A stretch of 64,000 bases of DNA from Methanoculleus receptaculi (GTDB lineage Archaea > Halobacteriota > Methanomicrobia > Methanomicrobiales > Methanoculleaceae): contig NZ_CP137642.1 of assembly GCF_033472595.1 (NCBI RefSeq), positions 62,001 to 126,000 of the forward strand, written 5' to 3'. Under the pieces are notes generated by a model. That model was not told where the DNA came from. It did not search any database and saw nothing but the letters and a program-made list of their open reading frames with translations. Of the stretch, positions 27,224-35,118 are shown one piece after another (the first letter of the stretch is position 1; every line of letters starts with the position of its first letter). Made by a program: the position numbers and the translations under genes.

Positions 27224-28190
27224 ACTCTGCAACCGCCGCAAGGTCGCGGTAATGGCGGTTCCGCTTGATCAGCCAGAATAGAAACCGGTCAAGCAGGCTG
27301 AAGGTGAACGTCCCCCCTGCCGCGTGAGGATGACCCCCACCGGAGAACTGCCGGGCGACAAGATGGCTGATCGGCGGGACGGAACGAATGGAGATGCGGC
27401 CGTTTGAAGAGACGATCACCTCGATATCGCTCCCCATCTCCTGGCGGATGGCATGGGCAGTCTCACTTGGGTAGCCATAGAGCGGGGCGAAAGCGATCCT
27501 GTAGCGGCCGCCCTGGATGATGGTGGCATGCCGGATGCTCCTTCTGATGTCACGCTCCATCTCCTGGAGGATCTCCCTATATTCGTTCTCGATACGCTCA
27601 TCGAGGATGATGCCCCGGACAAAGTTGTCGCGGACGTAATCCCTGAGACCCTTCCGCATCACCACCTGGCCGAGCATCTTCGACCTTGGGTCCAGGTGCT
27701 TCCAGAGGTCGTAGTCGCAGACGACACGCGCAATCTCTTCTGCCACGGTATCGCCTGGAGCAAGGTCGCGGGCGACGATCCCGGTTGCACAGGTGGCAAC
27801 GTCGATATGGAGGATGTCCGTCCTCTTATCGACTGTGCGGATCTCGTCCTTCGTCCAGCGGTGATGATCGCGCCACTCGATCCGCCAGCCATTTGAACGC
27901 GCCCTGGCCAGCCGCTGCTCAACCCCGTCCTGATAACCGATATCCGATATGCTGAGGAGATCGCCACGGCCGGGGGAGGCAGCAACGGCATCAAGGAGAG
28001 AGAGGAACCTCCCTACCGAAGACCAGACGGTGAAGACGTCGTCACCCAGGGCTCTACGGTGAATGGCGTCGCTCCCGACGGCGTCGAGGTCGTTGTGCGT
28101 CAGGTGCACGACGCTTTCCTTCCTTGTGGAGAGGGCCTGCATCAAGTTCCCTGGATGGGCTTCAGGTTTTCGATCGATTCCGTCCATCAT
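27210..28190 (-). CDS. DHH-family phosphoesterase
   Basis: Metal-dependent phosphoesterase of the RecJ/NrnA/PDE superfamily, 326 residues. The DHH domain shows motif I THNDLDAVGSDA (near 32-43), the DHH core WRDHHRW (near 106) and DTDILHIDVATCATG. The DHHA1 domain ends in FSGGGHPHAAGG (near 285), which binds the phosphate. The usual substrates are short oligonucleotides or cyclic dinucleotides; the sequence does not decide between them. The end overlaps a convergent gene by 14 bp. Confidence 0.85.
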   Translation of the reverse strand: MMDGIDRKPEAHPGNLMQALSTRKESVVHLTHNDLDAVGSDAIHRRALGDDVFTVWSSVGRFLSLLDAVAASPGRGDLLSISDIGYQDGVEQRLARARSNGWRIEWRDHHRWTKDEIRTVDKRTDILHIDVATCATGIVARDLAPGDTVAEEIARVVCDYDLWKHLDPRSKMLGQVVMRKGLRDYVRDNFVRGIILDERIENEYREILQEMERDIRRSIRHATIIQGGRYRIAFAPLYGYPSETAHAIRQEMGSDIEVIVSSNGRISIRSVPPISHLVARQFSGGGHPHAAGGTFTFSLLDRFLFWLIKRNRHYRDLAAVAESIEE

Positions 28191-28263
28191 TCAAACATCG
28201 GTTTTATGATGAGATAAACAGGCGGTTTGCTATCCCGTCCACTCCCAGGGGGGCAACACAGAG

Positions 28264-28271
28264 TTTATTAA
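28264..28271 (+). promoter_or_regulatory. Box A (TATA) candidate for tRNA-Phe
   Basis: TTTATTAA is centred about 33 bp upstream of the tRNA-Phe 5' end, consistent with archaeal TATA placement. Confidence 0.45.
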
Positions 28272-28299
28272 GAACTACTGCCAACACTCTTAGGCAGGG

Positions 28300-28373
28300 G
28301 CCCCTGTAGCTCAGACTGGGAGAGCGCCAGACTGAAGATCTGGTTGTCCCCGGTTCAAATCCGGGCGGGGGCA
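28300..28373 (+). tRNA. tRNA-Phe (anticodon GAA)
   Basis: The acceptor stem is GCCCCTG with CGGGGGC plus discriminator A. The D arm is GCTCAGACTGGGAGAGC. The anticodon stem CCAGA/TCTGG encloses CTGAAGA with anticodon GAA, and the T arm is CCCGG-TTCAAAT-CCGGG. CCA is not encoded. A T5 run at 28384-28388 could end its transcript. Confidence 0.96.
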
Positions 28374-28400
28374 CTCCCGATGCCTTTTTCTGGTCTTGCT

Positions 28401-28419
28401 GCATCAGATCTTCTGATGC
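28401..28419 (+). promoter_or_regulatory. Perfect hairpin enclosing the trpF start codon
   Basis: GCATCAGA-TCT-TCTGATGC forms an 8-bp stem with a 3-nt loop. The ATG of trpF (28416-28418) lies inside the 3' arm. If translation starts there, the structure would mask the start codon. Confidence 0.5.
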
Positions 28420-29060
28420 GGGTTAAATTCTGTGGAACCGCCAGCCTTGCTGATCTGCGGTGTGCAGTCGCTGCGGAATGCGATGCCGTGGGATTCATCA
28501 TGGGTGTGATACACCGGAGCAGCGATGCTGTAACCCCGGCAGAAGCCGCAAGGATGATACGTCAGCTCCCGCCGTTCATCGAGCCGGTCACGGTCACCCA
28601 CCTCCAGGAAACGCAGGCACTGATCGACCTGGTGAGAGAGTCGCACTGCACGACGCTGCAGGTCCAGAATGACGTCGATCCATCCGACCTGGAGGTCATC
28701 CGCCAGGCTCTCCCCTGCGTAAAGATCGTTAAGGCCGTCCACGTGATGGATAGATCGTCCATTGCAACAGCAAGACGCTACGAGCCCTATGCCGATGCCA
28801 TCCTCCTCGACACAAGGACGGAAGAGAGGATCGGGGGAACGGGGATTCCTCATGACTGGAATATAAGTGCAGAGATAGTGGCAAACTCAACGGTTCCCGT
28901 GATACTTGCAGGGGGGCTCACCCCGGAGAATGTCAGAGACGCGATACAGAAGGTTCGCCCCTACGCTGTCGATGTGCATACCGGTGTCAAGAAAGACGGT
29001 GTCCGCAACCTGGAAAAGACGCTTGCGTTTGCCAGGGCAGCAAGAGACGCTCTGAAGTAA
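28416..29060 (+). CDS. trpF: Phosphoribosylanthranilate isomerase
   Basis: Converts N-(5-phosphoribosyl)anthranilate to CdRP in tryptophan synthesis; a TIM barrel of about 214 residues. Catalytic Cys sits in MRVKFCG and the catalytic Asp in LLDTRTEERIGGTG. The phosphate-binding end is PVILAGGLTPENV and AVDVHTGVKKDG. The family start (MxVKxCG) favours ATG 28416, which lies within a hairpin; ATG 28380 is the alternative and would add 12 residues. No other trp gene is near. The gene begins only 42 bp after tRNA-Phe with no clear promoter between. Confidence 0.9.
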   Translation: MRVKFCGTASLADLRCAVAAECDAVGFIMGVIHRSSDAVTPAEAARMIRQLPPFIEPVTVTHLQETQALIDLVRESHCTTLQVQNDVDPSDLEVIRQALPCVKIVKAVHVMDRSSIATARRYEPYADAILLDTRTEERIGGTGIPHDWNISAEIVANSTVPVILAGGLTPENVRDAIQKVRPYAVDVHTGVKKDGVRNLEKTLAFARAARDALK

Positions 29061-29136
29061 GACCGCCGTATAAACTTTAGGTAGCACAAAAATCAGGCCA
29101 GATCCCGCCGGATGATTATATGATCCCTTCAGGCTC

Positions 29137-29305
29137 TCATACCTCTTTCGGTATCCTGATCGTGAAGGTGCTCCCCTCGCCAACCTGGCTTGCCACCGTT
29201 ATCTCCCCTCCATGCAACCGGACATACCTGTTTGCGATCGAGAGGCTCAGGCCCACCCCACCGCCTTTTTTATCTTGCAGGGAGTGAAGGGGGCGGAGCA
29301 GGAAG
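29137..29305 (-). pseudogene. 3' fragment of a sensor histidine kinase (ATP-binding end)
   Basis: The minus strand reads about 55 codons of the HATPase C-terminus: LRPLHSLQDKKGGGVGLSLS (the F and G2 boxes, normally GxGLGL), then IANRYVRLHGGEI, GEGSTFTIRIPKEV and a stop at 29137. The fragment begins at the TnpB element. The missing middle of the gene (dimerisation region, phospho-acceptor His, N box) is not found on the other side of the element. Confidence 0.8.
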
Positions 29306-30640
29306 ACCCCGGTCGAGAGGCGCGGGGATGAAAGCGGAGCCGCCCTTCTGATATAGATCCGGAGATTACAGAAAACTATATCCTATTATAACGCTTAATA
29401 TTGCTTCTGTGCTCCAAGCCTACAAGTATCGGATGTATCCTTCAAGAGAGCAAATCACGCTCCTCATGAAGCACATCCATGCCTGTCGGTTTGTGTACAA
29501 CCATTCTCTGGAACAGAAGATCAAAGCATACGAACAAGATGGCCAAAAACTCTCTTGCTTCGACTTGAACAATCGTCTTCCTGCCCTCAAGGAAGAATAT
29601 CCGTGGCTCAAGGAAGTCAACTCGCAGTCGCTCCAGAGTGCAAACAAGAACCTCGACAACGCTTTCACCCGGTTCTTCAGGGAGAAGAAGGAATTCCCCC
29701 GATTCAAGTCAAAGAAGAACCCTGTACGGTCTTTTCAGGTACCACAACATTACCATGTGAATTTTGACCAGAGGACGATCAAATTCCCTAAGATCGGTGA
29801 GGTTAAGACCGTCTTCCACCGAATCTTCACCGGGAAGATGAAGTATGCCACGGTGTCTGTAACATCGACGGGAAAATGGTTTGTCAGCATCCTTGTCGAC
29901 GACGAGGAACCTGAGCCTAAACCTGTAGCGTTCACATCTGACACGACGGTCGGGATTGATGTTGGCTTAACCGACTTCGCAGCCTTCTCCACTGGAGAGA
30001 AGATTGAGAACCCCCGATACCTGAAGACCTCCCTCCAGCGGTTGAAAGTGTTGCAAAGGCGAGTGTCACGGAAGAAGAAGGGGTCAAAGAACCAAGAGAA
30101 GGCGATCCGGAAACTTGCCCGGTGCCATGAAAAAGTCGCCAACCAAAGAAACGATTTCCTGCACAAAATCTCTTTTCGAGTTGTGAGCGAGAACCAAGCT
30201 ATTGCAGTGGAGTCGTTGAATGTTGGCGGGATGATGAAGAACCATTGTCTGGCACAGGGGATTGGAGATGTATCGTGGAGCACGTTCTTTACGATGCTGG
30301 ATTACAAATGTCGAAAGTATGGGAAGACGCTCCTGAAGATCGGGCGGTTCGATCCATCCTCAAAGATATGTAATAATTGTGGATATCTCGAGCGGGATCT
30401 TGCCCTCTCTGACAGGGAATGGGTCTGCCCGGTCTGTGATACTCATCACGACCGCGATATCAATGCGGCGATCAATATCAAGAAGTTCGCCCTGCAAGAA
30501 CAGAATCTTGTCGGGGTATCAGGTGCGGGACGCACCGTTGAGCCTGTGGACTCGCTCCCGGTGGGGAGGAGGATGAAGCAGGAAGCCACGCCCGAGAGGC
30601 GCGTGGTAGTTCACCCTGATCGCAGGCACCCCCAAAAGGG
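29301..30640 (+). mobile_element. IS200/IS605-group element with TnpB only (ends approximate)
   Basis: A TnpB gene with flanking palindromic sequence sits inside a kinase gene; no TnpA is present, so the element is non-autonomous for transposition. The two ends share GGAAG, a short variable stretch, and the 11-mer CGAGAGGCGCG (29314-29324 and 30593-30603). Each lies in a small hairpin (CCCC...GGGG on the left, CCACGC...GCGTGG on the right). The right-end region after the RuvC domain is where TnpB guide RNAs arise in known systems. Exact ends are inferred, and the right boundary could be 20-40 bp off. Confidence 0.6.
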
Positions 30641-30695
30641 GCGACCCTGTATCCAAGGAGGGAGAGGCTGGTCTGGCCGAGCACGAAACCGGTGA
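29409..30695 (+). CDS. tnpB: TnpB, RNA-guided nuclease of IS200/IS605-type elements
   Basis: This 428-residue protein starts at GTG 29409, giving the usual MLQAYKYRMYPSREQ. The RuvC catalytic residues are present: Asp184 (GIDVGLTDF), Glu268 (AVESLNVGG) and Asp350 (DRDINAAINIKK). The zinc finger CNNCGYLERD...CPVCDTHHD lies between the last two. All key residues are intact, so guided DNA cleavage is plausible. The final 40 or so residues (basic, PERRVVVHPDRRHPQKG) run through the element end into kinase sequence, so the native C-terminus may be shorter or the frame read-through. TATTATAACGCTTAATA upstream could serve as promoter. Confidence 0.9.
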   Translation: MLQAYKYRMYPSREQITLLMKHIHACRFVYNHSLEQKIKAYEQDGQKLSCFDLNNRLPALKEEYPWLKEVNSQSLQSANKNLDNAFTRFFREKKEFPRFKSKKNPVRSFQVPQHYHVNFDQRTIKFPKIGEVKTVFHRIFTGKMKYATVSVTSTGKWFVSILVDDEEPEPKPVAFTSDTTVGIDVGLTDFAAFSTGEKIENPRYLKTSLQRLKVLQRRVSRKKKGSKNQEKAIRKLARCHEKVANQRNDFLHKISFRVVSENQAIAVESLNVGGMMKNHCLAQGIGDVSWSTFFTMLDYKCRKYGKTLLKIGRFDPSSKICNNCGYLERDLALSDREWVCPVCDTHHDRDINAAINIKKFALQEQNLVGVSGAGRTVEPVDSLPVGRRMKQEATPERRVVVHPDRRHPQKGRPCIQGGRGWSGRARNR

Positions 30696-30975
30696 CGAGG
30701 ATCACAGTCACATGGAACGCCTGTGGAGGGAACCAGAGAGCGGTAAGGAGGATCGGGACGCAGTAGACCAGGGTGCAGGGGGTGGAGAGATTCACAGGCG
30801 CAACCGCCGTGAGCATAAGCGATACCCCTGCGAATGACGATAGAACGATCATTTTGACGAGATCTGTCGCGGTGAAGCGATCCTGGTTTAGGCAACTCAA
30901 GAGATGCCGGTTCTCTGGCATGTCCAATAGAGAGATCTCACCATTATCTATATTTATAGGCTCCGAAAACATCAT
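30640..30975 (-). pseudogene. 5' fragment of a sensor histidine kinase (membrane sensor part)
   Basis: The minus-strand frame from ATG 30975 encodes about 40 polar residues and then three hydrophobic segments: IVLSSFAGVSLMLTAVAPV, TLVYCVPILLTALWFPPQ and FHVTVILVTGFVLGQ. These are typical of the membrane sensor of methanogen kinases. It then runs into the TnpB element. With the fragment at 29137-29305 it represents the two ends of one kinase gene. Roughly 200 or more middle codons are absent, so insertion was accompanied or followed by deletion. Confidence 0.65.
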
Positions 30976-31141
30976 CCGATTTTAAAATGATTTTTACAAA
31001 AATAATCCGATATACCCGCGCATTACTGGATTTTCTCATGAACCTCTCCAGATCTCCCGGAGAGGCGGTGCAGCCTGCCCGATGATGATTCCTGCCGCAA
31101 CCGAAGGTAGCATTATGATGGTCGTCGTTCAACCCAGAAAT

Positions 31142-31822
31142 ATGCGTCCTTTCGTCTTTGTAAATGTTGCCATGAGCGCTGATGGGAAGATCTCGACCGC
31201 TGAGCGCCGGCAGGTGAGGATTTCAGGCGATGACGATTACTCGCGGGTCGACCGGATCAAGGCAGAGAGCGACGCCATCATGGTCGGGATCGGCACGGTG
31301 CTCTCCGACAACCCCTCGCTCACGGTCAAGTCACCCGATCTCAGGGCATGGCGGAGAGAGGCCGGAAAGGATGAAGACCCGATTCGTGTCGTTGTGGACA
31401 GCAGGGGAAGAACTCCCCCGGATGCAGACATCCTGCACAGGGGAGCGGGAAAGCGGATCATAGCCGTCTCACGGGCAGCATCGCCAGAAACGCTGGATGT
31501 CCTCAGGCGGTACGCCACCGTCATCGTAACCGGCGATGAGACAGTCGATCTTTCAGCCCTGCTCGAAGAACTCTACCGGCTGGGTGTCCGGCGCCTGATG
31601 GTTGAAGGGGGAGGGACTTTAATCTGGGCGCTTATGGAAAAAGGTCTGGTCGACGAACTTCAGACCTTCATCGGCAACATCATAATCGGCGGAAAAGATG
31701 CCCCCACCCCTGTCGACGGCACCGGTTCTTTCCGCGATGAGGACTTCCCACGGCTCGCGCTCATCGAAGCCGACCGGCTGGATGAGGGTCTGCTGATAAG
31801 GTGGAGGGTAAAGAGGGCGTGA
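31142..31822 (+). CDS. 2,5-diamino-6-ribosylamino-4(3H)-pyrimidinone 5'-phosphate reductase
   Basis: RibD C-terminal/DHFR-like reductase of about 226 residues that makes the ribitylamino intermediate for riboflavin and coenzyme F420 in archaea (the step called ArfC in methanogens). Conserved pieces are VNVAMSADGKIS at the start, DAIMVGIGTVLSDNPSLT, RVVVDSRGRTPPDA and LMVEGGGTLIWALMEKGLVDEL. ATG 31142 is chosen because the family begins MRPFVFVNVAMS; earlier in-frame ATGs overlap a hairpin at 31043-31065. Its upstream neighbour is the broken kinase, divergent. Confidence 0.9.
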   Translation: MRPFVFVNVAMSADGKISTAERRQVRISGDDDYSRVDRIKAESDAIMVGIGTVLSDNPSLTVKSPDLRAWRREAGKDEDPIRVVVDSRGRTPPDADILHRGAGKRIIAVSRAASPETLDVLRRYATVIVTGDETVDLSALLEELYRLGVRRLMVEGGGTLIWALMEKGLVDELQTFIGNIIIGGKDAPTPVDGTGSFRDEDFPRLALIEADRLDEGLLIRWRVKRA

Positions 31823-31879
31823 TGATACGGTTCGAGTGGATGAATGCACGCCGATGGCGATAAAAAGAGAGAGGTGGGA

Positions 31880-32341
31880 TTATTTGACTTCTACGATCTT
31901 GTCAACGACCTTGTAAGAGCCTCCTGTGACAAGTGATACAGTTATCTGGACGCGATTCTCCCCTTTAGCATCACTGATGATGAGTTCATCGCCCGTGATT
32001 GGCTTCATCGAACCGGTGACAACCTCTCCGGTTGACTTGATCACGACAACGTCGATACTCTTCACAAAATCCTGGCCTTTACCGCCGCTGAAGACGATCC
32101 GCAGATCGTCTGTTATCGTTGGGGTCAGGCCTTCCGAGACATCGAATGTAACCTCTTTTCCGGGCGGCAGGGTCTGTGTCGGTTCAGGGATCAATGATGG
32201 CGGTGTTCCCGTGGGCGCGGCTGTCGCCTGAGCGGTTTCAGTCGGGGTCGGGCCGTTTGACTCTTCAGAGCCTGTGCATCCTGCGCTGAATGAGAAGACG
32301 AGCAGAAGCGCAACCAGTAGGGGTAGCAACCTGAAGTTCAT
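31880..32341 (-). CDS. Lipoprotein of unknown function
   Basis: The 153-residue product starts MNFRLLPLLVALLLVFSFSAGC. The lipobox FSAGC gives cleavage before Cys22, so it is a membrane-anchored outer-surface lipoprotein. A low-complexity Thr/Pro/Ala spacer of about 35 residues follows, then a beta-rich domain of about 95 residues (VTFDVSEGLTPTITDDLRIV, VKSIDVVVIKSTGEVV, QITVSLVTGGSYKVV). Function is not recognisable. ATG 32341 is preferred; an earlier frame start would place charged residues before the signal. Confidence 0.7.
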   Translation of the reverse strand: MNFRLLPLLVALLLVFSFSAGCTGSEESNGPTPTETAQATAAPTGTPPSLIPEPTQTLPPGKEVTFDVSEGLTPTITDDLRIVFSGGKGQDFVKSIDVVVIKSTGEVVTGSMKPITGDELIISDAKGENRVQITVSLVTGGSYKVVDKIVEVK

Positions 32342-32497
32342 ATGCCATGAGTGGGTACCAATGTATTTCACCTTTTCGCCACGTCCCGGTATGGCCTTGT
32401 AAACATCTTGAGGGGATGCTGCCGTTTACCCACACCAGTAGATATGTTTTTAGGCGCGGGAAGGAAACTCCTATCCACATCAGCGAAGGTGCAACCG

Positions 32498-34087
32498 ATG
32501 AATCTACGAAGACCAAACGCCAACGAGGCAACAGGAACGACCAATCGCTCCCGCGATGTTGTACCGATGTCGGGCCTCTGCACAAAGTGTGTAGATGGGT
32601 GCAAGGGGGCCTGTGAGATCTGGCTCTCATCATTCCGGGGCAGAGAAGTACTCTATCCGGGTCCATTCGGCGAGATCACTGCCGGCGCGGAGAAGAATTA
32701 CCCGGTCGACTACTCACACCTGAACATCCAGGGCTATGCCCGGGGTGCAAAGGGGTTTCCGGAAGGCGTCGAGGCCAACCCCGATACCGCCGTCTTTCAG
32801 GATGTCGATACCCGAACGGAGTACGGCTGGGACATAAAGGTCCCTATGCGGGTTCCGATCTTTACGGGGGCGCTCGGATCAACCGAGATCGCCCGGGCGA
32901 ACTGGGAGCACTTTGCCATTGGCGCTGCCATAGCGGGCATAACCCTGGTCTGTGGTGAGAATGTCTGCGGTGTTGACCCCCGACTGGAACTCGATCACAA
33001 CGGCAAGATCAGCAGGTCGCCCGAGATGGACCGGCGTATCGAGACCTACCGGAAGTTCCACGACAAATACGGCGAACTCCTGGTGCAGTTAAACGTCGAG
33101 GACACAAGGCTTGGAACCGCGGAGTACGTCTCGTCGAAACACAACCTGGAGACGATCGAACTGAAATGGGGGCAGGGCGCAAAGTGCATTGGCGGAGAGA
33201 TCAAGGTCAACAGTCTCGAAAGGGCGCTGCAACTCAAAAGTCGCGGCTACATTGTCCTCCCTGACCCTACACTGCCAGAAGTCCAGGCAGCCTTCAGGGA
33301 CGGCGCCATAAAGGAGTTCGAACGCCATTCACGTCTTGGCTTCATCAGCAGGGAGGGATTCCTCGAGGAGGTCGACCGCCTCCGCGATATCGGATTCAAG
33401 CGGGTAACCCTGAAGACCGGCGCCTATTCGGCTGTCGAACTTGCGATGGCGCTGCGCTACAGTGCTGAAGCAAAGATCGACCTCCTCACCATCGATGGCG
33501 CGCCCGGCGGCACGGGAATGAGTCCCTGGCCTATGATGAACGAATGGGGAATCCCGACGTTCTATATCGAGGCACTCGCCTATCGGTTCGCCGGGCGGCT
33601 GAGAGAACGCGGTATCCGTGTTCCTGATATCGCCATTGCCGGGGGGTTCTCGGATGAAGCAAACGTCTTCAAAGCGATCGCCATGGGCAGTCCCTACGTC
33701 AGGGCTGTCTGCATGGGCCGTGCCCTCATGATCCCGGGTATGGTCGGGAAGAACATCCAGAAGTGGCTCGCAGCCGGTGAACTCCCGAGATCGGTCTCGA
33801 AGTATGGCAACAGCGTCGGTGAGATCTTCGTCTGTTACGAGGAGCTCAGAGAGAAGTATCCCGACCGGATCGACGAGATTCCGCTTGGAGCGCTTGGGAT
33901 CTACACCTACACCCAGAAGTTCAGGACGGGGCTCCAGCAGATCATGGCCGGGTCCAGAAACTTCAGCCTTAAGATGATCTCCCGCAACGATCTGATGGCC
34001 CTGACCGAGGAGGCGGAAGCGGTCTCCGGTATCCCCTACGTGATGAACGCCTATCGCGATGCTGCCGAGGCAATCCTGGATTCGTGA
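32498..34087 (+). CDS. FMN-binding glutamate synthase-like protein, archaeal type
   Basis: This 529-residue protein is related to the FMN-binding synthase domain of glutamate synthase. Core signatures are LNVEDTRLGTAEYVSSKHNL, IKWGQGAKxxGG-like WGQGAKCIGGEI, DGAPGGTGMSPWP, and IAIAGGFSDEANVFKAIAMG near the FMN phosphate site. The N-terminus has a cysteine cluster, CTKCVDGCKGACE, that could hold an Fe-S cluster. There is no glutaminase domain, so it would need ammonia or a separate amidotransferase subunit, or it may have a different reaction. ATG 32498 follows AAGGTG at good spacing. Longer upstream codons are out of character. Confidence 0.85.
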   Translation: MNLRRPNANEATGTTNRSRDVVPMSGLCTKCVDGCKGACEIWLSSFRGREVLYPGPFGEITAGAEKNYPVDYSHLNIQGYARGAKGFPEGVEANPDTAVFQDVDTRTEYGWDIKVPMRVPIFTGALGSTEIARANWEHFAIGAAIAGITLVCGENVCGVDPRLELDHNGKISRSPEMDRRIETYRKFHDKYGELLVQLNVEDTRLGTAEYVSSKHNLETIELKWGQGAKCIGGEIKVNSLERALQLKSRGYIVLPDPTLPEVQAAFRDGAIKEFERHSRLGFISREGFLEEVDRLRDIGFKRVTLKTGAYSAVELAMALRYSAEAKIDLLTIDGAPGGTGMSPWPMMNEWGIPTFYIEALAYRFAGRLRERGIRVPDIAIAGGFSDEANVFKAIAMGSPYVRAVCMGRALMIPGMVGKNIQKWLAAGELPRSVSKYGNSVGEIFVCYEELREKYPDRIDEIPLGALGIYTYTQKFRTGLQQIMAGSRNFSLKMISRNDLMALTEEAEAVSGIPYVMNAYRDAAEAILDS

Positions 34088-34190
34088 TCGGAGATCTCCA
34101 CCCTGCCGGGGATGAACGCTGCCATACCCCCTGTGAGGCATTGAGGGGGCCGGCCAACACTTTTTCTGCGTAAAAGATCGATGGCATAAT

Positions 34191-34943
34191 ATGCGCAGCA
34201 TAAACATCCGGACCTGGGAGGCGCGGCTGGGGATTGCTCTTGTTCTTTCATCCATCGTCGTCTATACCGTGAAGTATCTCCTGCTCGGCGACCCGGAGAA
34301 CACCTACCACTACATCTTCAACGCCCTGGGGTTTCTGCCGATAAATGTTCTCCTGGTCACCCTGATCCTGAACCAACTCCTGAGCGTCAGGGAGAAGCGC
34401 AAGCGGCTGGATAAATTGAACATGGTCATCGGTACCTTCTTCTCGGAGGTGGGTACCGGCCTCCTGGCGTTCCTTTCTGACCGCGATCCGGCCCTTCCGG
34501 AGATCCGGCAGGACCTCATCGTAACAGACGCCTGGACACCGGAGAAGTTCTCCACAGTTCGCGAACGTACCCGGAGGCGTCACTCCAGGCTCAACATAGA
34601 TGCAGCAGACCTGCAGGAACTCTGCCGCTACCTGACAGAGAAACGTGGTTTTCTCCTCCGATTGTTGGAGAACCCTGTGCTGCTTGAGCACGAGTCGTTC
34701 ACAGAACTCCTCCGGGCGGTCTTTCACCTTACCGAAGAACTTGAGCGCCGGGGGGACTTTGCCGCTCTCCCGGCAAGCGACGTGGGGCATCTCGCCGGGG
34801 ATGTGGACAGGGTTTACAATCGCCTGACCGGGGAATGGCTCGCTTACATGGAGTACCTCCAGCGCAACTATCCTTATCTCTTCTCACTTGCGATGCGGAG
34901 CAACCCCTTCGATGAGACGGCGTCCCCGATCGTGAGGGTATGA
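34191..34943 (+). CDS. Two-helix membrane protein with cytoplasmic helical domain
   Basis: In this 250-residue protein, hydrophobic segments at about 12-32 and 45-65 are separated by a short loop (GDPENTYHYIFNALG). A helical domain of about 180 residues follows, rich in Leu, Arg and Glu. No enzyme motif is seen. Relatives with this look are found in methanogen genomes as uncharacterised integral membrane proteins. It precedes, but is 175 bp from, the oxidoreductase genes; a T8-run near 34999 separates them. Confidence 0.6.
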   Translation: MRSINIRTWEARLGIALVLSSIVVYTVKYLLLGDPENTYHYIFNALGFLPINVLLVTLILNQLLSVREKRKRLDKLNMVIGTFFSEVGTGLLAFLSDRDPALPEIRQDLIVTDAWTPEKFSTVRERTRRRHSRLNIDAADLQELCRYLTEKRGFLLRLLENPVLLEHESFTELLRAVFHLTEELERRGDFAALPASDVGHLAGDVDRVYNRLTGEWLAYMEYLQRNYPYLFSLAMRSNPFDETASPIVRV

Positions 34944-35118
34944 AAATGGCCCTCTATATTTTCATCTGGTATGCATGTGGCCTTGTGGGCATCATGTAGT
35001 TTTTTTTTGCGGTACTGTACGGCCTGCGGTATTTTTGCCACCCCGTCTCAGACACCGTCTCCCGACGCCTGCAGGAACCTATTTATCCATGAGCGAACTT
35101 ATGCGAGGTCTGAACACC

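Noticed and set aside
28204-28404. Minus-strand frame across tRNA-Phe
   Set aside because: Translation of a tRNA gene in reverse, a common false gene.
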